Assembly: GCF_041381155.1 (NCBI RefSeq) | Contig: NC_091134.1 | Coordinates: 55,501,944-55,565,943 of the forward strand | Source of the DNA: Argopecten irradians | Lineage: Eukaryota; Mollusca; Bivalvia; Pectinida; Pectinidae | Length of the DNA: 64,000 nt | Direction: 5' to 3' | In this document: piece after piece, positions 35,201 to 46,900 of the stretch | Numbering within the stretch: the first letter of the stretch is position 1 | Layout: every line of letters starts with the position of its first letter | Notes under the pieces: generated by a model | What the model was told of the DNA's origin: nothing | The model's input: the letters and a program-made list of their open reading frames with translations, nothing else | Databases searched by the model: none | Position numbers and translations under genes: made by a program

Positions 35201-36201
35201 TAGATACTCTTCGGAATATAACAACGAGTCGATATACTCCGGAACAGCACGGGATGGTTTCACTCGAATATCAATATATTCCTGGTCAAATCAAAGGTTT
35301 AGGACTTTCCAACATTATACTGCACCATGAGAGAAAACTTCTTCCGTGGATCGTGTCCGAGTTTAATCTGGAGCGACTAGGCGACTGGATGGAAGCACGA
35401 TTATCTTTATATGAGGAATTGTCAAGGAGCTCCGACTATAGAAAGTCTGTTAGTGGTATCCTGTCATCGCTTGCAGCCAAGTTTTGTAAATATGGCGGCC
35501 AATCTGTAACTTTGGATACGGTTGTTTCCCCGGGGGACATATTATGCACACTCTCTACAGTCAGAATGGATTTCAATGACTACGATTCATATCCTCTTCA
35601 AATCCTACGAGACAAATGTGGGTCTTCAAATTACCCTACTTCTGTCTTGTGTTGTGACACAGTTAATCAACGCAAAGTGACACTGGTTGAACAGGCGGTT
35701 CGTGAAGCTATTGCAAACCAAAGGCAGGGAGATGTCGACTTCATCTTCGATTGCATCTACAATAAATTGAGAAACGATGCTATTTCGAAAAAGTATGGAC
35801 TGACTGTTAGCAAGTTAGATATACTACACACTGTTTCTAAACTTTATCCTCAAATGGAAAACTTTGGATTTTACCAAGTGTCTCTCTTCAAACATTCCAG
35901 TCTTTCAGAAGACGCGTTTAACTTACTGTTGTCATTTGCTATCGAGCGAAGGAACTTGTTTACGAGACAAACGCTTCGGAAACAGTTTTGCGATGTTCAT
36001 GGGTTTTGCACTGAACACAAATCCTCTATAGGTAACATAACTAGTGAACAGATTCATGATATGGTACATATTGTAGTAGAGAAAGGGATGGAGGCACCAG
36101 CACAGAAACAAGCAGCACATCGCATTGCATCTGTTGCACCAAGAACTCACATGAACATCCATTACTCATTCCTTCTGCTGGTCTTTTTCGTAATACTGTA
36201 A
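32224..36201 (+). CDS. Gene C: predicted secreted/GPI-anchored helical protein, paralogue of gene B (uncharacterised)
   Basis: I do not recognise this gene. Four-exon model with consistent phases: 32224-32243, 32693-32775, 33030-33089, 34094-36201; 756 aa. Exons 1-2 give MATGLCG and then a hydrophobic signal-like stretch ending WLIMTQTCRG. Exon 3 reads SIECPRLNDQTMITLDLIT. Exon 4 holds a long, mostly helical region (about 55-530) and a module at about 535-678. Half-repeat 1 is complete (ILCTL...DYDSYPLQILRDKC, 537-563). Half-repeat 2 keeps spacing and aromatic positions (LDILH...ENFGFYQVSLFK) but has His in place of the first Cys and no second Cys. The tail IHYSFLLLVFFVIL suggests a GPI signal or membrane anchor. 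Similarity to gene B covers the modules and the overall plan. Confidence 0.8.
32693..32775 (+). CDS. Gene C exon 2, signal sequence
   Basis: Acceptor ATTTCAG and donor GGAA/GTAAGG. It joins exon 1 (ATGGCCACAGG... donor CGG/GTAAGT) in phase 2 and gives TCVIVRLYLAWLIMTQTCRG, a probable signal peptide core. Confidence 0.7.
33030..33089 (+). CDS. Gene C exon 3
   Basis: 60 bases, phase 1 in and out, acceptor CTTTTACAG and donor ACAG/GTATAT. It reads SIECPRLNDQTMITLDLIT. The CP near the mature N-terminus parallels CPTPS at the start of gene B exon 3, where the intron phase is also 1. Confidence 0.7.
33090..34093. other. Gene C intron 3
   Basis: AT-rich; 33494-33570 matches the dispersed repeat at 3047-3145 (AATAGACTTTATTT, ATATTGAGTCAAAAGGCTCA). 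No other feature seen. Confidence 0.5.
34094..36201 (+). CDS. Gene C exon 4 (main coding exon)
   Basis: Open from the acceptor (TGCATTTTTTCAG) to TAA at 36201. It begins GCRGQQRLICNYLEDIQQYR, upstream of the first long-frame ATG at 34330, so that internal ATG is not the true start. It carries the repeated motif and the hydrophobic C-terminus. Confidence 0.9.
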
Positions 36202-37984
36202 ACGTATGGTCCACTTCGATATTTCGAAATTGGTCTTCTAGAGACAGCACTGAACACCGGTAATATATGTAACATGATGCACAGAAGACGGATAAATTGG
36301 ATAAAAATAACTTTTTCGTCCGTTCTTTTCTATATTTGAGGGTACTCAAGGCGTGAGTTCTTTCTTTGCCTGTGGAGTCATATGAATTGCCTCGAGCAGT
36401 TGACACTATTTTTTCAAAATGATGTTAAAATATCTATGGTTATTTTGTAATATGCTCTAATAGGAAACTTAATTACATGTAAAACAGTTGTAAAAAAGGA
36501 ACAATATTGAATTTAGTTTCAGGGGAAATGAGTACAATAGAAAAGGGTGCCTTAATGTTACAAGGAGACTATATACACTGGTCTGAGATGATTAGGTATA
36601 CGTTATTAATCCACGACGATTCCTTTTTATACACTGTATAATTTACTCCATGTTGTAGTTTTGTGACCGTCATAAAGAAACACCTGATCATCAGTTAGCA
36701 TTATGTGAGGAATGGTTAACATCCTACTAGAAGGTTAAAGCTTTGAAAATGTCATTTATACAACCAAAGGGACGTAACTCGAATGTATTAATACTTAGGC
36801 CTAAGTGCCTATGTACGCCCAGAATCGTTCAATTGACACCGTGAGAATGTTTTTTATGTCAGAGTTGGGGTCCTAATGGTAAATCATCAGTTAATAGTGA
36901 TCATGATAATGACTTGGGTCCAAATAAAATGTGTCAAATAGGGTGTTCAGACTTGTGACAATCAGAAGTTTGTTCGGAATATTTCTCGTGAGAATATAAT
37001 TGTATAATAGAGAGTGAATATGAGAGGGTGAGCGAGTCTGACGTGCGCCGAGTTTGTATGGGATATGATACTTCTGTATTCTGTACATGCATATTATATT
37101 CTGTTTGGATTTTAATACACTATTGGAATTTTACAGCCGTATTGTTTCTTCACTCTGGTGGTAACACAGCACAAGACGGTCCGAACTATTTATGTCTTTA
37201 TGATACGTGACGGACGGCAGCCATTATACTGTAGGAACTCGGTGATTTGAGAGGAAACACAAGTTACATGGAGTTTTCTTGTAGTTTAATTCATCTTGTA
37301 TCCTGTCAGGTCGCTAATTCCAGGTACCACAGTTTGTCTTGGCATCGCTCGATCAGTTTTGAGTGGGACGACTGGTTCACCCGCTGTCAGTGTAATGTGA
37401 CTGGTTGGGGTGTGTTGCTTCGATGGCAAGCTTCAGTGATATAGCACTATAAAAAGGGCAATAGTTCTACTCTAAAAGAATACACAATACGAATATTCCA
37501 CAGTCTCCCAAAAACACGCACCTTGCACTTCAGATACACAAGACAGCACAAACACAAGAGGCCGTCCTTAAATGACCCTGGCTGTTACATATTTTGTATG
37601 GAACCATTACAATTATTTTCGCAACTGTTTCCATCTGTTCAATGGTAATTGTTCGTATCATGGCTTTTCTACGTCGTTTTCTGGTATTTTCAAGTTCTTA
37701 AAGAACATTAATCCTACTAAAGACTAGCGAGTGCTCCATTCTTTCATCATCAATAATTAATGGCCGAGGGTGCATGCTTTTGTCATGCGGTTGTCATAGT
37801 ATATAACGCATCCCGATTTTCTTCCGAATCTTTTGTCGAATCATCATCTCGATCCTCATCTGATTTTTGCGACACCATCCTATGTGCATTCAAAGCTCCA
37901 CATGCTTCTTCTATGTCCATTTCGTGACTAGAAGTCAATAACATCACTGTATCTATTACTTTTCTCTTAACAGGGTAATGGTCG
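36202..37984. other. Gene C 3' flank and intergenic region
   Basis: It holds a possible AATAAA at 36923-36928. The stretch at about 37330-37440 matches, in reverse orientation, the dispersed repeat at 58770-58860 (GGTGAACCAGTCGTCCCACT). No coding region could be supported. Confidence 0.45.
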
Positions 37985-40900
37985 TATTTTGCTACATCAA
38001 CATGGTCTTATTCTTCTACAGTCTTGCTTTTCTACATTAACATGGTCTTGTTTTCTACATTAACAGGTCTTGTTTTCTACATTAACAGGGTCTTGTTTTT
38101 CTACATTAACAGGTCTTGTTTTCACATTAACATGTCTTGTTTTTCTACATTAACAGGGTCTTGTTTTTCTACATTAACAGGTCTTGTTTTCTACATTAAC
38201 AGGGTCTTGTTTTTTCTACATTAACAGGGTCTTGTTTTTCTACATTAACAGGGTCTTGTTTTTCTACATTAACAGGGTCTTGTTTTTCTACATTAACAGG
38301 GTCTTGTTTTTCTACATTAACAGGGTCTTGTTTTTCTACATTAACAGGGTCTTGTTTTTTCTACATTAACATGGTCATGTTTTTCTACATTAACAGGGTC
38401 TTGTTTTTCTACATTAACAGGGTCTTGTTTTTCTACATTAACAGGGTCTTGTTTTTCTACATTAACAGGGTCTTGTTTTTCTACATTAACAGGGTCTTGT
38501 TTTTCTACATTAACAGGGTCTTGTTTTTCTACATTAACAGGGTCTTGTTTTTTCTACATTAACAGGGTCTTGTTTTTCTACATTAACAGGGTCTTGTTTT
38601 TACATTACAGTCTGTTTTCTACATTAACAGGGTCTTGTTTTTCTACATTAACAGGGTCTTGTTTTTCTACATTAACAGGTCTTGTTTTTCTACATAACAT
38701 CTTGTTTTTCTACATTAACATGGTCTTGTTTTTCTACATTAACAGGGTCTTGTATTTCAACATTAACAGGGTCTTGTTTTTCTACATTAACAGGGTCTTG
38801 TTTTCCTACGTTAACAGGTCTTGTTTTTCTACATTAACAGGGTCTTGTTTTTCTACATTAACAGGGTCTTGTTTTTTCTACATTAACAGGGTCTTGTTTT
38901 TCTACATTAACAGGGTCTTGTTTTTCTACATTAACAGGGTCTTGTTTTTCTACATTAACAGGGTCTTGTTTTTCTACATTAACAGGGTCTTGTTTTTCTA
39001 CATTAACAGGGTCTTGTTTTTCTACATTAACAGGGTCTTGTTTTTCTACATTAACAGGGTCTTGTTTTTCTACATTAACAGGGTCTTGTTTTTTCTACAT
39101 TAACAGGGTCTTGTTTTTCTACATTAACAGGGTCTTGTTTTTCTACATTAACAGGGTCTTGTTTTTCTACATTAACAGGGTCTTGTTTTTCTACATTAAC
39201 AGGGTCTTGTTTTTCTACATTAACAGGGTCTTGTTTTTCTACATTAACAGGGTCTTGTTTTTCTACATTAACAGGGTCTTGTTTTTCTACATTAACAGGG
39301 TCTTGTTTTTCTACATTAACAGGGTCTTGTTTTTCTACATTAACAGGGTCTTGTTTTTCTACATTAACATGGTCTTGTTTTTCTACATTAACAGGGTCAT
39401 GTTTTTCTACATTAACAGGTCTTGTTTTTCTACATTAACAGGTCTTGTTTTTCTACATTAACAGGGTCTTGTTTTTCTACATTAACAGGGTCTTGTTTTT
39501 CTACATTAACAGGGTCTTGTTTTTCTACATTAACAGGGTCTTGTTTTTCTACATTAACAGGGTCTTGTTTTTCTACATTAACAGGGTCTTGTTTTTCTAC
39601 ATTAACAGGGTCTTGTTTTTCTACATTAACAGGGTCTTGTTTTTCTACATTAACAGGGTCTTGTTTTTTCTACATTAACAGGGTCTTGTTTTTCTACATT
39701 AACAGGTCTTGTTTTTCTACATTAACAGGGTCTTGTTTTTCTACATTAACAGGGTCTTGTTTTTCTACATTACAGGGTCTTGTTTTTCTACATTAACATG
39801 GTCTTGTTTTTCTACATTAACAGGGTCTTGTTTTTCTACATTAACAGGGTCTTGTTTTTCTACATTAACAGGGTCTTGTTTTTCTACATTAACAGGGTCT
39901 TGTTTTTCTACATTAACAGGGTCTTGTTTTTCTACATTAACAGGGTCATTGTTTTTCTACATTAACAGGGTCTTGTTTTTCTACATTAACAGGGTCTTGT
40001 TTTTCTACATTAACATGGTCTTGTTTTTCTACATTAACAGGGTCTTGTTTTTCTACATTAACAGGGTCTTGTTTTTCTACATTAACAGGGTCTTGTTTTT
40101 CTACATTAACAGGGTCTTGTTTTTCTACATTAACAGGGTCTTGTTTTTCTACATTAACAGGGTCATGTTTTTCTACATTAACAGGGTCTTGTTTTTCTAC
40201 ATTAACAGGGTCTTGTTTTTCTACATTAACAGGGTCTTGTTTTTCTACATTAACAGGGTCTTGTTTTTCTACATTAACAGGGTCTTGTTTTTCTACATTA
40301 ACATGGTCTTGTTTTTCTACATTAACAGGGTCTTGTTTTTCTACATTAACAGGGTCTTGTTTTTCTACATTAACAGGGTCATGTTTTTCTACATTAACAG
40401 GGTCTTGTTTTTCTACATTAACAGGGTCTTGTTTTTCTACATTAACAGGGTCTTGTTTTTCTACATTAACAGGGTCTTGTTTTTCTACATTAACATGGTC
40501 TTGTTTTTCTACATTAACAGGGTCTTGTTTTTTCTACATTAACAGGGTCTTGTTTTTCTACATTAACAGGGTCTTGTTTTTCTACATTAACATGGTCTTG
40601 TTTTTCTACATTAACAGGGTCTTGTTTTTCTACATTAACAGGGTCTTGTTTTTCTACATTAACAGGGTCTTGTTTTTCTACATTAACAGGGTCTTGTTTT
40701 TCTACATTAACAGGGTCTTGTTTTTCTACATTAACAGGGTCTTGTTTCTCTACATTAACAGGGTCTTGTTTTTCTACATTAACAGGGTCTTGTTTTTCTA
40801 CATTAACAGGGTCTTGTTTTTCTACATTAACAGGGTCTTGTTTTTCTACATTAACAGGGTCTTGTTTTTCTACATTAACAGGGTCTTGTTTTTCTACATT

Positions 40901-43900
40901 AACAGGGTCTTGTTTTTCTACATTAACAGGGTCTTGTTTTTCTACATTAACAGGGTCTTGTTTCTCTACATTAACAGGGTCTTGTTTTTCTACATTAACA
41001 GGGTCTTGTTTTTCTACATTAACAGGGTCTTGTTTTTCTACATTAACAGGGTCTTGTTTTTCTACATTAACAGGGTCTGTTTTTCTACATTAACAGGGTC
41101 TTGTTTTTCTACATTAACAGGGTCTTGTTTTTCTACATTAACAGGGTCTTGTTTTTCTACATTAACAGGGTCTTGTTTTTCTACATTAACAGGGTCTTGT
41201 TTTTCTACATTAACAGGGTCTTGTTTTTCTACATTAACAGGGTCTTGTTTTTCTACATTAACAGGGTCTTGTTTTTCTACATTAACAGGGTCTTGTTTTT
41301 CTACATTAACATGGTCTTGTTTTTCTACATTAACAGGGTCTTGTTTTTTCTACATTAACATGGTCTTGTTTTTCTACATTAACAGGGTCTTGTTTTTCTA
41401 CATTAACAGGGTCTTGTTTTTCTACATTAACAGGGTCTTGTTTTTCTACATTAACAGGGTCTTGTTTTTCTACATTAACAGGGTCATGTTTTTCTACATT
41501 AACAGGGTCTTGTTTTTCTACATTAACAGGGTCTTGTTTTTCTACATTAACAGGTCGTTTTCTACATAACAGGGTCTTGTTTTTCTACATTAACAGGGTC
41601 TTGTTTTTTTCTACATTAACAGGGTCTTGTTTTTCTACATTAACAGGGTCTTGTTTTTCTACATTAACAGGGTCTGTTTTTCTACATTAACAGGTCTTGT
41701 TTTTCTACATTAACAGGGTCTGTTTTTCTACATTAACAGGGTCTTGTTTTTCTACATTAACAGGGTCTTGTTTTTCTACATTAACAGGTCTTGTTTTCTA
41801 CATTAACAGGGTCATGTTTTTCTACATTAACAGGGTCTTGTTTTTTCTACTAACAGGTTGTTTTTCTACATTAACAGGGTCTTGTTTTTCTCTACATTAA
41901 CAGGGTCTTGTTTTTCTACATTAACAGGGTCTTGTTTTTCTACATTAACAGGGTCATGTTTCTCTACATTAACAGGGTCTTGTTTCTCTACATTAACAGG
42001 GTCATGTTTCTCTACATTAACAGGGTCATGTTTCTCTACATTAACAGGGTCTTGTTTTTCTACATTAACAGGGTCATGTTTCTCTACATTAACAGGGTCA
42101 TGTTTCTCTACATTAACAGGGTCTTGTTTTTCTACATTAACAGGGTCTTGTTTTTCTACATTAACAGGGTCTTGTTTTTCTACATTAACAGGGTCTTGTT
42201 TTTCTACATTAACAGGGTCATGTTTTTCTACATTAACAGGGTCTTGTTTTTCTACATTAACATGGTCTTGTTTTTCTACATTAACAGGGTCTTGTTTTTC
42301 TACATTAACAGGGTCTTGTTTTTCTACATTAACAGGGTCTTGTTTTTCTACATTAACAGGGTCATGTTTTTCTACATTAACAGGGTCATGTTTTTCTACA
42401 TTAACAGGGTCTTGTTTTTCTACATTAACAGGGTCTTGTTTTTCTACATTAACAGGGTCTTGTTTTTCTACATTAACAGGGTCTTGTTTTTCTACATTAA
42501 CATGGTCTTGTTTTTCTACATCAACAGGGTCTTGTTTTTCTACATTAACAGGGTCTTGTTTCTCTACATTAACAGGGTCATGTTTTTCTACATTAACAGG
42601 GTCTTGTTTTTCTACATTAACAGGGTCTTGTTTTTCTACATTAACAGGGTCTTGTTTTTCTACATTAACAGGGTCTTGTTTCTTTACATTAACATGGTCT
42701 TGTTTTTCTACATTAACATGGTCTTGTTTTTCTACATTAACAGGGTCTTGTTTTTTCTACATTAACAAGGTCTTGTTTTTCTACTACTTAACAGGGTCTT
42801 GTTTTTCTACATTAACAGGTCTTGTTTTTCTACATTAACAGGTCTTGTTTTTCTACATTAACAGGGTCTTGTTTTTCTACATTAACAGGGTCTTGTTTTT
42901 CTACATTAACAGGGTCTTGTTTTTCTACATTAACAGGGTCTTGTTTTTTCTACATTAAACAGGGTCTTGTTTTTCTACATTAACAGGGTCTTGTTTTTCT
43001 ACATTAACAGGGTCTTGTTTTTCTACATTAACAGGGTCATGTTTTTCTACATTAACAGGGTCTTGTTTTTCTACATTAACATGGTCTTGTTTTTCTACAT
43101 TAACAGGGTCTTGTTTTTCTACATTAACAGGGTCATGTTTTTCTACATTAACAGGGTCTTGTTTTTCTACATTAACAGGGTCTTGTTTTTCTACATTAAC
43201 AGGGTCTTGTTTTTCTACATTAACAGGGTCTTGTTTTTCTACATTAACAGGGTCTTGTTTTTTCTACATTAACAGGGTCTTGTTTTTCTACATTAACAGG
43301 GTCTTGTTTTTTCTACATTAACAAGGTCATGTTTTTTCTACATTAACAGGGTCTTGTTTTTTCTACATTAACAGGGTCTTGTTTTTCTACATTAACAGGG
43401 TCTTGTTTTTCTACATTAACAGGGTCTTGTTTTTCTACATTAACAGGGTCTTGTTTTTTTCTACATTAGCAAGGTCATGTTTCTCTACATTAACAGGGTC
43501 TTGTTTTTTCTACATTAACAGGGTCTTATTTTTCTACATTAACAGGGTCTTGTTTTTCTACATTAACAGGGTCTTGTTTTTCTACATTAACAGGGTCTTG
43601 TTTTTCTACATTAACAGGTCTTGCTTGTTTTTCTACATTAACAGGGTCTTGTTTTTCTACATTAACAGGGTCTTGTTTTTCTACATAAACAGGGTCTTGT
43701 TTTTCTACATTAACAGGGTCTTGTTTTTCTACATTAACAGGGTCTTGTTTTTTCTACATTAACAGGGTCTTGTTTTTCTACATTAACAGGGTCTTGTTTT
43801 TCTACATTAACAGGGTCTTGTTTTTTCTACATTAACAGGGTCTTGTTTTTCTACATTAACAGGGTCTTGTTTTTCTACATTAACAGGGTCTTGTTTTTCT

Positions 43901-46900
43901 ACATTAACAGGGTCTTGTTTTTCTACATTAACAGGGTCTTGTTTTTCTACATTAACGGTCTTGTTTTTCTACATTAACAGGGTCTTGTTTTTCTCTACAT
44001 TAACAGGTCTTGTTTTTCTACATTAACAGGGTCTTGTTTTTCTACATTAACAGGGTCTTGTTTTTCTACATTAACAGGGTCTTGTTTTTCTACATTAACA
44101 GGGTCTTGTTTTTCTACATTAACAGGGTCTTGTTTTTCTACATTAACAGGGTCTTGTTTTTCTACATTAACAGGTCTGTTTTCTACATTAACATGGTCTT
44201 GTTTTTTACATTAACAGGGTCTTGTTTTTCTACATTAACAGGGTCTTGTTTTTCTACATTAACAGGGTCTTGTTTTTCTACATTAACAGGGGTCTTGTTT
44301 TTCTACATTAACAGGGTCTTGTTTTTCTACATTAACAGGGTCTTGTTTTTCTACATTAACAGGGTCTTGTTTTTCTACATTAACAGGGTCTGTTTTTCTA
44401 CATTAACAGGGTCTTGTTTTTCTACATTAACAGGGTCTTGTTTTTCTACATTAACAGGGTCTTGTTTTTCTACATTAACAGGGTCTTGTTTTTCTACATA
44501 ACAGGGTCTTGTTTTTCTACATTAACAGGGTCTGTTTTTCTACATTAACAGGGTCTTGTTTTTCTACATTAACAGGGTCTTGTTTTTCTACATTAACAGG
44601 GTCTTGTTTTTCTACATTAACAGGGTCTTGTTTTTCTACATTAACAGGGTCATTGTTTTTCTACATTAACATGATCTGTTTGTTTTTCTACATTAACAGG
44701 GTCTTGTTTTTCTACATTAACAGGGTCATGTTTTTCTACATTAACAGGGTCTTGTTTTTCTACATTAACAGGGTCTTGTTTTTCTACATTAACAGGGTCT
44801 TGTTTTTCTACATTAACAGGGTCTTGTTTTTCTACATTAACAGGGTCTTGTTTTTCTACATTAACAGGGTCTTGTTTTTTCTACATTAACAGGGTCTTGT
44901 TTTTCTACATTAACAGGGTCATGTTTTTCTACATTAACAGGGTCTTGTTTTTCTACATTAACAGGGTCTTGTTTTTCTACATTAACAGGGTCTTGTTTTT
45001 CTACATTAACAGGGTCTTGTTTTTCTACATTAACAGGGTCTTGTTTTTCTACATTAACAGGGTCTTGTTTTTCTACATTAACAGGGTCTTGTTTTTCTAC
45101 ATTAACAGGGTCTTGTTTTTTTCTACATTAACAGGGTCTTGTTTTTCTACATTAACAGGGTCTTGTTTTTCTACATTAACAGGGTCTTGTTTTTCTACAT
45201 TAACAGGTCTGTTTCTACATAACAGTTTTTTTTCTACATTAACAGGGTCTTGTTTTTCTACATTAACAGGGTCTTGTTTTTCTACATTAACAGGGTCTTG
45301 TTTTTCTACATTAACAGGGTCTTGTTTTTCTACATTAACAGGGTCTGTTTTTCTACATTAACAGGGTCTGTTTTTCTACATTAACAGGGTCTTGTTTTTC
45401 TACATTAACAGGGTCTTGTTTTTCTACATTAACAGGGTCTTGTTTTTCTACATTAACAGGGTCTTGTTTTTCTACATTAACAGGTCTGTTTTTTCTACAT
45501 TAACAGGGTCTTGTTTTTCTACATTAACAGGGTCTTGTTTTCTACATTAACAGGGTCTTGTTTTTCTACATTAACAGGGTCTTGTTTTTCTACATTAACA
45601 GGGTCTTGTTTTTCTACATTAACAGGGTCTTGTTTTTCTACATTAACAGGGTCTTGTTTTTCTACATTAACAGGGTCTTGTTTTTTCTACATTAACAGGG
45701 TCTTGTTTTTCTACATTAACAGGGTCTTGTTTTTCTACATTAACAGGGTCTTGTTTTTCTACATTAACAGGGTCTGTTTTTCTACATTAACAGGGTCTTG
45801 TTTTTCTACATTAACAGGGTCTTGTTTTTCTACATTAACAGGTCTTGTTTTTCTACATTAACAGGTCTTGTTTTTCTACATTAACAGGGTCTTGTTTTTC
45901 TACATTAACAGGGTCTTGTTTTTCTACATTAACAGGGTCTTGTTTTTCTACATTAACAGGGTCTTGTTTTCTACATTAACATACAGGTCTTGTTTTTCTA
46001 CATTAACAGGGTCTTGTTTTTCTACATTAACAGGGTCTTGTTTTTCTACATTAACAGGGTCTTGTTTTTTCTACATTAACAGGGTCTTGTTTCTCTACAT
46101 TAACAGGGTCTTGTTTTTCTACATTAACAGGGTCTTGTTTTTCTACATTAACATGGTCTTGTTTTTCTACATTAACAGGGTCTTGTTTTTCTACATTAAC
46201 AGAGTCGTGTTTTTTTCTACATTAACATGGTCTTGTTTTTCTACATTAACAGGTCTGTTTTCTACATTAACAGGTCTTGTTTTTCTACATTAACAGGTCT
46301 GTTTTTCTACATTAACAGGGTCTTGTTTTTCTACATTAACAGGGTCTTGTTTTTCTACATTAACAGGGTCTTGTTTTTCTCTTACTTTAACAGGGTCTTG
46401 TTTTTCTACATTAACATGGTCTTGTTTTTCTACATTAACAGGGTCTTGTTTTTCTACATTAACAGGGTCTTGTTTTTCTACATTAACAGGGTCTTGTTTT
46501 TCTACATTAACAGGGTCTTGTTTTTCTACATTAACAGGGTCATGTTTCTCTACATTAACAGGGTCTTGTTTTTCTACATTAACAGGGTCTTGTTTTTCTA
46601 CATTAACAGGGTCTTGTTTTTCTACATCAACAGAGTCGTTTTTTTCTACATTAACAGGGTCTTGTTTTTCTACATTAACAGGGTCTTGTTTTTCTACATT
46701 AACATGGTCTTGTTTTTCTACATTAACAGGGTCTTGTTTTTCTACATTAACAGGGTCTTGTTTTTCTACATTAACATGGTCTTGTTTTTCTACATTAACA
46801 GGGTCTTGTTTTTCTACATTAACAGGGTCTTGTTTTTCTACATTAACAGGGTCTTGTTTTTCTACATTAACATGGTCTTGTTTCTCTACATTAACAGGGT

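Noticed and set aside
34330-36201. ATG at 34330 as the start of gene C
   Set aside because: The frame is open upstream to an acceptor at 34093 and joins three upstream exons in phase, one encoding a signal sequence.
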